From positions 7,378,001-7,442,000 of the forward strand of contig NZ_CP082301.1 in NCBI RefSeq assembly GCF_019880305.1: DNA of 64,000 nucleotides, read 5' to 3'. Below are positions 33,808-42,484 of the stretch, one piece after another. Under the pieces are notes generated by a model. That model had not been told where the DNA came from, made no database searches, and saw only the letters and a program-made list of their open reading frames with translations. The translations under genes were made by a program, and so were the position numbers. The DNA is from Streptomyces decoyicus (GTDB taxonomy: Bacteria > Actinomycetota > Actinomycetes > Streptomycetales > Streptomycetaceae). Each line of letters starts with the position of its first letter. Position 1 is the stretch's first letter.

Positions 33808-34052
33808 GTCAGCGCAAGGAAAGCTACCGCGCGGCATTGCAGCGCGGACAGGACGTTGCCGCACCCCGGTCCACCAAAGTCACCACGCTACAGAGCAGAT
33901 ACCTCCGGGTGACCGTCGAGGTGGATCCCGACCTGCGAGGCGATCTGACGCGATGGGTGGCATGGCCGGTCTCCTCGGTAGTGGCCGCCGGCACGACCGT
34001 CCTGCGTACCCTGGCCGCCACCGTCGGCATGGTGTCTCGGCCCGGAGGCTAG
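33804..34052 (+). CDS. Small ribbon-helix-helix ParB-like protein
   Basis: 82 residues. A basic N-terminus is followed by the strand YLRVTVEVDPDLRGDLTRWV and two helices (SSVVAAGTTVLRTLAATV), the length and order of an RHH DNA-binding domain. The pairing with parA (4-base overlap) supports a partition role. The usual longer C-terminus of such partners is missing, so the gene may be truncated at its 3' end. Confidence 0.6.
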   Translation: MSQRKESYRAALQRGQDVAAPRSTKVTTLQSRYLRVTVEVDPDLRGDLTRWVAWPVSSVVAAGTTVLRTLAATVGMVSRPGG

Positions 34053-34207
34053 GCTGGCTGGCCCCGCCCCTCAGTTACATCTCCCGACGACGAGCCCGGC
34101 TGCCTCGGGGGCGTCGGCCAGGCTCAGCCTCTTTCTGGGGCCCTGGCCCCGCCAGGGGGTCCTGGCTCCGGCATGGAGCCTGTGGAGCGGGCCTGTCCGG
34201 TAGTCCG

Positions 34208-34396
34208 CTACAGGCGTGGGGTGCGCGCCTCGATCCGGTGGTCGAAGGCGGCACGGCCGACGCCGACCGTGGTCACCCCGCCGTCGACGGTGAGGACGGC
34301 CCCGTTGACGTAGGACGCGGCGGGCGACAGTAGCCAGTCGATCGCCTCCTCGGCGACCTCTTCCGGATCACCCGGCCGCCCGGCGGGAGTCAGCCC
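34208..34396 (-). pseudogene. Short-chain dehydrogenase C-terminal fragment
   Basis: SEGLTPAGRPGDPEEVAEEA then IDWLLSPAASYVNGAVLTVD and GGVTTVG is the conserved SDR tail (P-x-x-[IV]-A and G-x-x-[IL]-x-V-D-G-G). The Rossmann fold and the Ser-Tyr-Lys site are absent. It is a stranded 3' end inside unit 4. Confidence 0.65.
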
Positions 34397-34712
34397 CTCC
34401 GACGGAGTGGCAGCGGCGAGCGTGGCCTGGCCGTGTCTCGCCAATTCGACAGTGCAGCGGACTGCTCGGTGATGTGGGAGGGCCACCAGCAAGTGTGTGA
34501 TCACCGTCCAGCGGGCACGGAAGATTGCTGCGAGAACTGCCAGGATGAGTACGGCGATCAGCAGCATCCGCACCCGCCCGGGGGTCGGTCATGGGTGCAG
34601 GGTGCCCCGGCTGATGACGATGCGCATGAGTACCCGCACTCAACTCTGGTCCGGTGGAGCGGCAGGTGAGGGGGGACCTCTTCAAGTGATCGTCTCAGAA
34701 CGAGATCCACTG

Positions 34713-34786
34713 TGCCTTAACGGAGTTTCGCGGACACCAACGTCGACAATGTCAACCGTCAGATCCGACTGAGCTTCCTGGGCTGA
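34713..34786 (+). repeat. yjbQ 3'-end copy (outer end of the stacked region)
   Basis: TGCCTTAACGGAGTTTCGCG leads into D-T-N-V-D-N-V-N then RQIRLSFLG-stop (TGA 34784-34786), 18 intact codons. It is the right-most copy found; to its right no further copy was seen up to the window end. It is taken as the distal boundary of the accessory region. Confidence 0.7.
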
Positions 34787-35723
34787 CCAAGATCGTCCTG
34801 GGGGTGGCCGCGCGCTTACCCCACCCGCCCGAGCAGCCCGGAGAGGGCGCCAGCCATGCGCCGCTGGAGGTCGGAGAGCCCGCCGCCCGGCTCGTCGACG
34901 GCGCCGGTTCCGCTGTCGTCCGGCGCCGTCCCCGCCGTCTCCGCACCGGGCCCGGGTCGGCGTGGATGTCGGCCGCAACAAGCCCGGCGCAGGCATGTAG
35001 GCGAGATGGATGCGACGGTGCTGGAACGTGGGCGGCAAAGACCGCCATGGTCAGAGGGCGAGTGGACGGTGACCCCTACACGGTCCCGGAAGCCCACCGC
35101 ACCCACCTCGTGACCACCATCGTGATCAACACCCCGCGCTCTTTGTCGCCGAGGCCGACTCACACGATCTGCACACGGAACCGGTGACACAACTCGATCC
35201 CACCAGCACCGCCACCAAGCTCTGGCCCGAGCCCCGAGAGTTCGACCGGCCGCTCGCTCCCGTACTCGCCCTCGACCACATCGACGCCATCAGCGGCCGG
35301 CTCCCATCTCTTCCCGGCAACGCCATGCGCTGATACCTCCGCGCGACCACCCCAGAGGCGGACTTCTGTGGAAGGCCCCGCCGCATGCCCTTGGGCGGCG
35401 ACTGCTCTCGGCGAAGCGGGAGTGCCCGTCGCATCGGCCGTAGGACGGCCATGTACCCGGGGTACGCATGTTCGCTTAATCTGGGTGTGCCGGGTGGTCC
35501 TGACAAGAGGCCGTACCCGCAAGGCCCCTGGACGCAGGAACGTTCTGCGTCGTGCTGGGGAACCAGTGCCGCTTCGACACGCATGCAGGGACGGACCAGC
35601 AGATGCAGGTGAGGTATGAGACCAGCCTCGTGCCCTTTGCGAGCCCGCTGGGGCGGGAATCGCGACATCGGGTGACAGGAGAAGTACTCCACGGCGAGGG
35701 CCCGGCTTGGCGGGCGAGCCGTC
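34787..35723. other. Decayed sequence right of the last yjbQ-tail copy
   Basis: No intact gene. On the minus strand near 34816-35040 two frames carry fragments (HRRIHLAYMPAPGLL; GGGLSDLQRRMAGALSGLLG) that may be the end of a broken regulator of TetR type. On the plus strand near 35150-35333 a short frame (AEADSHDLHTEPVTQLDPTS) looks like a stranded gene end. Both are weak. Confidence 0.3.
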
Positions 35724-36206
35724 GTGGATAAGGTCGCGCTCACAGCTGCCGGTCTCTACGCCATCGTCCTGCTGCGTGCCGGAGGGACCTTCGCCGTCGG
35801 CTGGCTCGCCGGGGCCGGTGCCAGGCGTGGCAGGCTCGCGGAGCGGATCTCCACGCCCAAGTTCCGACGCGCCGAGCGGGCGATTCAGCGGTGGGGCGCA
35901 CCGGTGGTGGCCGCCTCCTTCCTGACCATCGGATTCCAGACCGCTGCCAACTTCCTCGCGGGGAGTATGCACATGCCGCTGTCGCGCTACCTCCCCGCAC
36001 TGTTCGTGGGCGGAGCGGGCTGGGCGCTGGCATACGCGACGGTCGGGATCGGCGCGCTGGAACTGCTGGCAAGGCTGTTTGCCGAGCAGACGGTGATCGG
36101 TGTGGGCGCGGTCACCGTGCTCCTCCTCGCGATGAGCGGCGTGATGGTGTACCGGCGTAGAAGAGCTGCCTCGACCAGCAGCAACCCTGTGGCCGACGAA
36201 TCCTGA
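35724..36206 (+). CDS. DedA/VTT-like membrane protein
   Basis: 160 residues from GTG 35724. The layout fits a short DedA-like protein: an amphipathic start, RAGGTFAVGWLAGAGARRGR, then RAIQRWGAPVVAASFLTIGF, the LPALFVGGAGWALAYATVGI helix and a terminal helix VIGVGAVTVLLLAMSGVMVY with a basic end. DedA-family proteins are linked to phospholipid flipping; this one is shorter than the standard 200 residues. It stands alone, followed by a strong hairpin at 36540. Confidence 0.65.
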   Translation: MDKVALTAAGLYAIVLLRAGGTFAVGWLAGAGARRGRLAERISTPKFRRAERAIQRWGAPVVAASFLTIGFQTAANFLAGSMHMPLSRYLPALFVGGAGWALAYATVGIGALELLARLFAEQTVIGVGAVTVLLLAMSGVMVYRRRRAASTSSNPVADES

Positions 36207-36539
36207 AAGGCCGCCCTCATATCGACTGCACGCCAGTCAAAGCTCTCCACCCGTGGTGTCCAGCGGCCCTGAGTCGACGACCTCGCCCATTGCCGAGCAC
36301 CAGCGCGGGGACGCTTACCCGCTCATGCGCGTTGTGCGACCCGTGGCAGGAGTTGCTGTGCGAGCGATTCCCGTAGTGCCGCCGTCTGGGCAGAAATGCT
36401 GGCCGGTCCTTGACGACGACCCGGTGGTCCCCATGCCGATCGCTGGAAGGGTGAGTCCTCACGCATTGAGTGTCAGAGCGCTGAAGGGCGTGACGGAAGG
36501 GTGGGTGCGGGCAAGTCGGGCTTGGCTGATCTGTCTGAC
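36207..36539. other. Intergenic stretch, no gene seen
   Basis: Lies between the DedA-like gene and the hairpin terminator at 36540. No coding frame, tRNA or repeat could be supported. Confidence 0.4.
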
Positions 36540-36571
36540 GAAGCCCCGCCGGAATGCTCCGGCGGGGCTTC
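36540..36571. terminator. Strong 14-bp hairpin terminator
   Basis: GAAGCCCCGCCGGA, loop ATGC, then exact complement TCCGGCGGGGCTTC. It lies between the converging DedA-like gene and rph and would stop transcription from both sides. Confidence 0.75.
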
Positions 36572-36664
36572 TGTGGTGCGCGCGGGCCAAGGCGGTGCAC
36601 AGCGGCCGGCGGGGGAACCGTGGTACTCAGGCTCTCCGCTTTCGCGTACGCGGAGTGGGGTCGG

Positions 36665-39301
36665 TCAAGGCAGGATCTCGACGTACCCGTCGGTTCCGTG
36701 CACGCGGATCCTCTGCCCGTCCCGGATCAGCCGGGTGGCCTGCTCCACGCCCACGATGGCCGGCAAGCCGTACTCCCGGGCGATCACTGCGCCATGGGTC
36801 ATCAGGCCGCCCACCTCCGTCACCAGGCCCGCGATTCCGACGAACAGCGGCGACCAGCTGGGGTCCGTGAAGGGCGTGACCAGGATGTCGCCCGCTTCGA
36901 GATCGGCCTCCGCCATGTCAAGGATGACGCGGGCCCTTCCCTCGATGGTCCCGGCGGAAACCGGCAGGCCGACCAGGGCGCCGGCCGGCACGTCGTCGCG
37001 CCGGTACGCCCCGGTGACGGCCTCGCCCTCGGACGTGAGCACCCGGGGCGGTGTGAGCGCGTGGTACGACCGGAACGCCTCCTTGCGCCGCTGGATGAGC
37101 CGGCCATCCACCTGGTTCGAGCGCACGGCGTCATGGAACTCCTGGAACGTGAGGTAGAAGACGTCCTCCTTCTCAGGAAGCACGCCTGCCTGCACGAGGC
37201 GCTCGGCCTCCTCCAGCAGGGCCTGCTTGTAGACGAAGTAGCGGCTGACGATGCCGTACTTCGGGTACTCCCGGTACCCGATGAAGGTTCTGACCCGGTC
37301 GATCATCCGCTTGGCCTCGTCGGCTTTCCGGTCCCCGTCCGGCAGGGCCCGCAAGCGTGACAGCACCTCCTGTTCCTTCTTCTGCGCCTTCTGCCGCCCT
37401 TGCTCGAAGCGCCGCTCGGCGGCGCCCGGCTCGAAGTTCCTGACGTTGTCGAGGATCACGGGCACGAGCGTGGTGGGGCGCTCGCGCCAACGTGGTCTCG
37501 TGATGTCGATCTCGCCGACGCAGCGCATGCCGTACCGGTCGAGATAGGTCTCGATGGCGTCGCGCGCTTCGGTCCCGCCCGGGAGCTTCGCCAGCTCGTC
37601 CAGGAAGGCCGTGTTTTCGACGTACCCGACGTACCCGACGTCCTCGACGGCCCGCAGGAACGTCACCACCTCCGACAGCGGGCGGATCACGTCCGCGACG
37701 TCGAGCAGCGCCAGTCCCATCTCCGACGTGACGTTGTCGGGGGCGGACAGCGTGAGCGTGTCAGCCGCGTTCTTCTCGCCCAGCCACTCCTGCAGCTTGT
37801 CGTTGAGCCACCACGTGGCCTCCATCCCCGCCATGATCGCCTGCATGCTCAGCGGATCACTGAGGACTCGCTTGTGCTCCTCGAAGGCCTCCAGCAGGAA
37901 GTCGAACAGCGCCGGTCCGGTCTTCGTCCGGATGTCGCGCTCCAGGGCGGCGATGGACACCTGACTGCGCTCGATCAGCTCGGTGACGATGGCCGGATCG
38001 GTCTCGATGGGGGCGGACGCACCACCGGCCGGCGGCCCGCCGGGACCCGCGTCCGGGAGCGACGGGACGAAATCGTCACGGCCGAGGACGGTCTCCAGAG
38101 CGTCCCTGATCAGCGGATCGCCTCTCCCCATGACGTCCAGCAGGGCGGCGCGGCTCGCGGGCGAGGCCAGGCGCCGGGCGACGTCGACGAACAGCCTCCC
38201 GCCGGCCTCGTGCATCGGCACCATGGCCGTCAGCTGCCACATGGAGAATCCCAGCGGCTTCATGGGGTCGGTCATCATCTGCTGATGACCGACGGAGACG
38301 TAGACGTGATTCTCCTGGTCGCCGGTCTCGGGGATGGGGATGGGGAACAGCGTCGTGATCGGGCGGCTCTGAACGATCTGGAAGCCAACGCCGTCGTCTG
38401 CCAGACACCATTCGATGTCCTGCGGGCGGCCGAAGTGCGCTTCGATCCGCCGCCCGAGCTGTACGAGCTGCACGACCTGCGCATCCGTCAGCGCAGGCTG
38501 CTCCTGCCGCTGCGCGTCGATCGCCACTTCCTGGGTACCGCCGGCCGGCAGGGCGTGCACGGCACACTGTTTGGCGGCGATCGTCCTGGCGACGATTTCG
38601 CCGTCTCGCACCTTGAAGACGTCCGGGTTCACCAGGCCGGAGACCAGAGCCTCGCCGAGGCCGAAGCCGGCATCCACGGTGGCGACCTTCCGGTTGCCCG
38701 TGACGGGGTCGGCCGTGAACAGGATGCCGGCCGCTTGCGGGAAGACCATCTGCTGCACGACCACGGCCATCCGGACCGTACGGTGGTCGATGCCGTTCCG
38801 CTGGCGGTAGGTCACGGCCCGCTCGGTGAACAGCGAGGCCCAGCACCGGCTGATGTGCTGGAGGATCGCCGCCGGCCCCACGACGTTCAGGTACGTGTCC
38901 TGCTGGCCGGCGAAGGAGGCCGTCGGCAGGTCCTCTGCCGTCGCGCTGGACCGGACGGCGTAGGCGGCTTGCTCGCCGAGCCCGGCGAGCGCGCGGGTGA
39001 TCGCCGCCGCGAGATCGCCCGGGATGGCGATCCCTTCGATGGTCCGGCGGATCTGCGCGCTGAGCGTGCGGATCGCCTCCCGGTCGTCCGGGTTCACGCG
39101 CGACAACTCATCGAGCCGATCGTCGATCGACGGCGCTTCCGCCATGATCCGCCGGAAGGCGTCCGTCGTCACACAAAAGCCCCCCGGCACGCGGATGCCT
39201 TCGATCCGCGACAGCCCGCCCAGGTGCGCGCCCTTGCCGCCGACGACCGCGACCTGCGTCTCGTCAACCTCTTGAAGATCCCACACGTACTGCTCGATCA
39301 T
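36665..39301 (-). CDS. rph: Rifamycin-inactivating phosphotransferase
   Basis: 878 residues from ATG 39301 (GGAGG seven bases upstream). It reads WDLQEVDETQVAVVGGKGAH, the ATP-grasp-type N-terminal domain with GEQAAYAVRSSATAEDLPTA and SFAGQQDTYLNVVGP. A rifamycin-binding middle region (HVYVSVGHQQMMTDPMKP) follows. The C-terminal swivel domain contains GLMTHGAVIAREYGLPAIVG, where His836 is the expected phosphocarrier. The enzyme transfers the beta phosphate of ATP to the ansa-bridge hydroxyl of rifamycins. A rifamycin-associated element lies 316 bases upstream. PEP synthase is the nearest alternative but lacks the middle domain. Confidence 0.92.
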   Translation of the reverse strand: MIEQYVWDLQEVDETQVAVVGGKGAHLGGLSRIEGIRVPGGFCVTTDAFRRIMAEAPSIDDRLDELSRVNPDDREAIRTLSAQIRRTIEGIAIPGDLAAAITRALAGLGEQAAYAVRSSATAEDLPTASFAGQQDTYLNVVGPAAILQHISRCWASLFTERAVTYRQRNGIDHRTVRMAVVVQQMVFPQAAGILFTADPVTGNRKVATVDAGFGLGEALVSGLVNPDVFKVRDGEIVARTIAAKQCAVHALPAGGTQEVAIDAQRQEQPALTDAQVVQLVQLGRRIEAHFGRPQDIEWCLADDGVGFQIVQSRPITTLFPIPIPETGDQENHVYVSVGHQQMMTDPMKPLGFSMWQLTAMVPMHEAGGRLFVDVARRLASPASRAALLDVMGRGDPLIRDALETVLGRDDFVPSLPDAGPGGPPAGGASAPIETDPAIVTELIERSQVSIAALERDIRTKTGPALFDFLLEAFEEHKRVLSDPLSMQAIMAGMEATWWLNDKLQEWLGEKNAADTLTLSAPDNVTSEMGLALLDVADVIRPLSEVVTFLRAVEDVGYVGYVENTAFLDELAKLPGGTEARDAIETYLDRYGMRCVGEIDITRPRWRERPTTLVPVILDNVRNFEPGAAERRFEQGRQKAQKKEQEVLSRLRALPDGDRKADEAKRMIDRVRTFIGYREYPKYGIVSRYFVYKQALLEEAERLVQAGVLPEKEDVFYLTFQEFHDAVRSNQVDGRLIQRRKEAFRSYHALTPPRVLTSEGEAVTGAYRRDDVPAGALVGLPVSAGTIEGRARVILDMAEADLEAGDILVTPFTDPSWSPLFVGIAGLVTEVGGLMTHGAVIAREYGLPAIVGVEQATRLIRDGQRIRVHGTDGYVEILP

Positions 39302-39616
39302 CCCGCTACCTCCGAGGCAGTCGTGTTCCGTTGCACTGCGCCGACCGATCGGCTCACCGACGCCTCCAGCTCTGTCGAGCCTCTTGTCAGGCACGTCCTC
39401 GACGCCGGCCGCCCTCCCTCTGACGAGTCGGCCGACCGCTCCGCCCGGTCGGGCGGCGCGCACCCCCGCACCACCGCCCCGAGCGCTCGCGACCGCACTG
39501 TCAGTCCCCCCACTGGTCCGACGTCACCGCGTCCCCCGTACGTCGACAACACACGCACGTCATGCCCCCCATTTCCGCAGGTTGTGGCCTCGGCCGACGA
39601 TTTTGCGCCATCACCC
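39302..39616 (-). promoter_or_regulatory. rph upstream leader
   Basis: Gene-free 315 bases between the rph start and the RAE. A longer in-frame rph extension to 39463 lacks protein character. If transcription starts near the RAE, this is a long 5' untranslated leader. Confidence 0.4.
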
Positions 39617-39635
39617 GGGTCTTGCCGCAAGCCCC
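39617..39635 (-). promoter_or_regulatory. Rifamycin-associated element (RAE)
   Basis: On the minus strand GGGGCTTGCGGCAAGACCC, an imperfect inverted repeat (GGGGCTTGC / GCAAGACCC). It differs at one base from the published 19-bp RAE form as I remember it (GGGGCTTGCGGCAAGGCCC), which sits upstream of rifamycin-inducible genes in actinomycetes. Position upstream of rph agrees. Confidence 0.82.
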
Positions 39636-39961
39636 CCAGTGCGCTATACGTTAGGAGTGGCAGGGAGAGATAACTCTCTGCCTTTGCCTTTTGCCGTCCG
39701 CTGGAACTGACAAGCTTCTCGCGAAGCGGTGGGGGCCGCGTACGGGTACGCGTCGTTGGCCCAGGCCGATGTCCCATCGGCCTACGGATGCAGCCGCGGA
39801 ACCCAGAAGTTCTTTCCCTTGTCGGCAAGGCCCGAACGCCGTCGCGCGCGCCGCCAACTCCCGGAGCTCGTCGCGCCACGCGAGTGCCGGGCCAAGCTCG
39901 CCCAACGGACGCTTGACGGTCGCCATAGCTGTACGGCTGAGCTTTCTTGATCCCCTTCGTG

Positions 39962-40045
39962 ATGCGCACCAACGCCTACCTTGTGCGCTGGATCCGCCAG
40001 ATGTACAAACGGCTCGCGGCCGAGCGGAGGCAATCGCGAAGATGA
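39962..40045 (+). pseudogene. Group II intron reverse transcriptase/maturase, C-terminal remnant
   Basis: MRTNAYLVRWIRQMYKRLAA then ERRQSRR-stop matches the conserved 'N-x-Y-L-x-x-W-I-x-x-K-Y-K-R-L' segment near the end of group II intron proteins. Nothing of the polymerase palm remains. Two near-identical 22-base units (GAGCGGAGGCAATCGCGAAG...) are duplicated at its end (40022-40066). Confidence 0.55.
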
Positions 40046-40145
40046 GCGGAAGGCAATCGCGAAGATGCAGGGGATCGCCCACCCTCCCCGATACCCCTGC
40101 GAGATCCCCCTCGGCTCGGTTACTCGGCAGGGCGGTAACGAGATG

Positions 40146-40177
40146 GGATAACCCCCAGCTGAAGCTGGGGGTTATCC
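40146..40177. terminator. Perfect 15-bp hairpin
   Basis: GGATAACCCCCAGCT, GA, then exact complement AGCTGGGGGTTATCC. It lies 21 bases after the stop of the secreted-protein gene at 40199 (minus strand) and is a convincing terminator for it. Confidence 0.75.
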
Positions 40178-40198
40178 GCCCACGATCAGGTGATCGCG

Positions 40199-40657
40199 CT
40201 ACAGGGTGATCGTAGGGGTGTTGCCGTGTCCCTTGATCTGGATGTGGACGCGGGTGTGGCTGGGGAGTCCCAGGGCCTTCTTCATCTTCCATTCGCCCCG
40301 GTAGACGTGGGCGGTTCCGGCGACCTTCTTGGCCTTGATCCACTTCTTGCCGTTGTAGGCGTAGGGCTTGGCCTTGGGCTTGTCGATGATGAGCTTCATG
40401 TAGACGGGCCCCGCGGTGGCCTTCTTGGTGTACCAGTCGCCGTCGGCGGTGTAGAGCTTGTTGGTCTTCTTGCCGGCGCACAGGTCGATGGATTTGGTGT
40501 AGGGGAGCTTCCCTGCGGGCCCGTTGTCCTTGACGTACTGGATGGATCCCTTGGGGCAGCCTTGGGGCGGAGTTGCGGGGGCGGCGTGGGCGGCTGCGGT
40601 GGGGGCGGCGAGGATCCCGGCGGCGGCGAGAGTGGTCAGGGCGGCGCGGGTCTTCAC
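40199..40657 (-). CDS. Small secreted basic protein (unknown)
   Basis: 152 residues from GTG 40657 (AAGGAG upstream). A Sec signal peptide (VKTRAALTTLAAAGILAAPT, cleavage near AHA-APA) precedes a Lys/Tyr-rich mature part with two cysteines (QGCPKGSIQYVKDN; SIDLCAGKKTN) that could form a disulfide. Later blocks are GDWYTKKATAGPVYMKLIID, AKPYAYNGKKWIKAKKV and HVYRGEWKMKKALGLP. No enzyme motif. It belongs to a run of secreted proteins with similar composition (40.2-43.7 kb). Confidence 0.75.
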   Translation of the reverse strand: MKTRAALTTLAAAGILAAPTAAAHAAPATPPQGCPKGSIQYVKDNGPAGKLPYTKSIDLCAGKKTNKLYTADGDWYTKKATAGPVYMKLIIDKPKAKPYAYNGKKWIKAKKVAGTAHVYRGEWKMKKALGLPSHTRVHIQIKGHGNTPTITL

Positions 40658-40764
40658 GTGGGGCTCCTTCGGGGTGTGTTCGGCCAAGGGGTGAGGCCCA
40701 GGGCGGGAGGGTGCCCTGGGCCCTCGCTGTTGCGCTCCCCTGGCACAGGTCAGGGGTAACGTGG

Positions 40765-41460
40765 TCAGCCGTTGTTGGTGAGGCCGGCGCGCACGCGGGA
40801 CTTGTTGGCGAAGACCTTCTCGGTCTTGTAGACGGCCTTCTTGCCGAAGGACTTCACCTGCGGGGTGGCGGTCCAGATGGTCTGGGCGAAGCTGCCCTTG
40901 ACGTTGACGCGCTTGTTGTCGATGGCGATGGCCGCGTTGACGTTCTTGACGCCGGCGGTGGCCGTGGCGCGCTTGGATGCCTTGGGGGCGGTGCCGAACT
41001 TGAGGGAGATCGTCTCGGCGGTCACCGGGATGTTGAAGATCTTCTCGGTGACGGTGAAACGGACGGTGGCGGTGCCCGCCTTGTCCTTGGCGATGGAGGT
41101 GTTCGTCCGGGTGACGAAGGTGACTTCCTTGTTGTACTTGTCGGTGGTGGTCACCGGCTTGTTGAAGCGGACGTTCACCTTGCCCTGGAGGGCCTTGTAG
41201 ACCTTGCGGTCCTGGAGGTCCTTGAGGAAGACGGCCTTCTGCTTCTTGTTGAGCTTGCTGAACTTGACCAGCGTGGTGCGGGCGTGGCTGGTGTGCTGCT
41301 TCTTGAGGTACTTGGTGTAGCTCTGGACGGTGAGCTCGGAGGGCTTCTTGGGGGCCGCGGAGGTGTGGCTGTCGGCGTGGGCCATCGGGGACAGGACGGC
41401 GATGCCGGCGAGGGTCGCGATGGCGCCGGTGGCGATGCGGCCCGGGGTGCGAGTGAGCAT
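40765..41460 (-). CDS. Secreted Lys/Thr-rich protein (unknown)
   Basis: 231 residues from ATG 41460, with CAGGAG upstream. Sec signal peptide (RIATGAIATLAGIAVLSPMA, cleavage near AHA-DSH). The mature part is basic and beta-rich: LTVQSYTKYLKKQHTSHART, KLNKKQKAVFLKDLQDRKVY and TFVTRTNTSIAKDK. No cysteines and no catalytic motif. It reads in the same direction as the 40199 gene, 107 bases upstream, so cotranscription is possible. Function unknown. Confidence 0.75.
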   Translation of the reverse strand: MLTRTPGRIATGAIATLAGIAVLSPMAHADSHTSAAPKKPSELTVQSYTKYLKKQHTSHARTTLVKFSKLNKKQKAVFLKDLQDRKVYKALQGKVNVRFNKPVTTTDKYNKEVTFVTRTNTSIAKDKAGTATVRFTVTEKIFNIPVTAETISLKFGTAPKASKRATATAGVKNVNAAIAIDNKRVNVKGSFAQTIWTATPQVKSFGKKAVYKTEKVFANKSRVRAGLTNNG

Positions 41461-42065
41461 GTGGGACTCCTGGTAAGGGCGTTGGAATGTGTGATCACCA
41501 ATGACCTTACGAAGCCTGCGTGTTGACGGGAATTGTCTCTTGAGGCAGCGCCCGGCGGGACACCTCCCGAAGGGGCAGTGTCCTTTGGGGTGCTTTTGGG
41601 GTGGGGCGGCTTTTGGGTGGGGTGGGCGAGGATCAGAAAGGGCCCGATATGACCAAACGGGCCGATGAGGGGAGTGATGTCTGCGCCTGTCTGCGCTCGG
41701 GGAATTCCGCTGCAGGGGTTGTGGAAGCTGAAGAGGCTCACGGCCCGGGAAAAGGAAGTTCTTCTCCTTGTAGGCGCAGGTATGGGAAGTCGGTCGCCTT
41801 CACGGGACTTGGGGATCGCGGAGCGTACGGGAGTAAAGGCTCAAATCGCGTGAATGTGCGCCGGGAGGTGGCCCCGTCCGCCGGGCGCCCGGAAGCCTCA
41901 CGCCGCATAGGTCCGGGGCCGCCTGCGGTCCGATTCCAGCGGAGTGCGGGCGGCCCCCGGCTGCCCTCCCCTTGGGGCAGTGACCTTTAGGGATCTACCT
42001 AACTCGGCCTCCTCACCCCTATGTTCGTTGTCGGGGGTCGGAAGGTTTGAGGGGGGCTGTTGTTG
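41461..42065. other. Intergenic stretch with LuxR relic
   Basis: Separates two minus-strand genes. It holds promoter sequence for the 40765-41460 gene on its left, the broken LuxR-type HTH at 41665-41853, and otherwise nothing I can support. Confidence 0.4.
41665..41853 (+). pseudogene. LuxR-type HTH fragment, frameshifted
   Basis: 62 codons ending LKRLTAREKEVLLLVGAGMG, SRSPSRDLGIAERTGVKAQI and A-stop. The LuxR consensus is 'LTxREREVLxLxAxGxSNxEIAxxLxIxxxTVKxHxxxI'. The S-N-x-E-I-A step is damaged. Just past the stop, another frame reads VNVRREVAPSAG, as the natural continuation would. No sensor domain precedes it. Confidence 0.55.
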
Positions 42066-42452
42066 TCACTCCGGGTCGAGTTCGATGCAGATGTCTTGCA
42101 GGTCGGCCGCGTCTTCGTCGTCCTGCTCGGGTTCCCAGTCGGTCTCCGGGTCGCTGGGGCGGCGTACGTGAACTGCCCTGTAGGAGTAGTCGTCCTGCGG
42201 AAATTCCTCCCAGGTGAACAGGACGCTCTCTCCGGGGTCCAGGGAGGTGAACGCGCCTGGCTTCGCGTATACGGCGGAGAAGTGGGCCCAGATCTCGCCC
42301 TGAATGTCGGGTGAGACCAGGACGCCCCATCCCTCCTCGTTGTCCCACGACTGGACGGTTCCGTGAACCGGATGACTAGTGATGACTCCCCCAAAACATT
42401 TCTGACTCTTGCAAGACCACACATTGTCAGCACAGCCCGGAAAGAGCGTCAA
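42066..42452 (-). CDS. Cold-shock-domain-like protein
   Basis: 128 codons as drawn. The conserved part is HGTVQSWDNEEGWGVLVSPD, IWAHFSAVYAKPGAFTSLDP and GESVLFTWEEFPQDDYSYRA, laid out like the five-stranded nucleic-acid-binding CSD, with an acidic tail. The true start is unclear: the first 25 codons look noncoding, and GTG 42422 or a non-ATG start after GGGGGAG at about 42388 is possible. Standard cold-shock proteins are 67 residues. A role in RNA binding is inferred from fold only. Confidence 0.6.
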   Translation of the reverse strand: MTLFPGCADNVWSCKSQKCFGGVITSHPVHGTVQSWDNEEGWGVLVSPDIQGEIWAHFSAVYAKPGAFTSLDPGESVLFTWEEFPQDDYSYRAVHVRRPSDPETDWEPEQDDEDAADLQDICIELDPE

Positions 42453-42484
42453 CTCGCCTTTCCGTTACCCGGAATGGAGATACC

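Noticed and set aside
36665..39463. Longer rph from 39463
   Set aside because: The extra 54 codons look unlike protein, and ATG 39301 has a good GGAGG at the right distance.
37400..39673. 757-codon plus-strand ORF across rph
   Set aside because: Antisense shadow of a well-conserved gene; no ribosome-binding site, no family resemblance.
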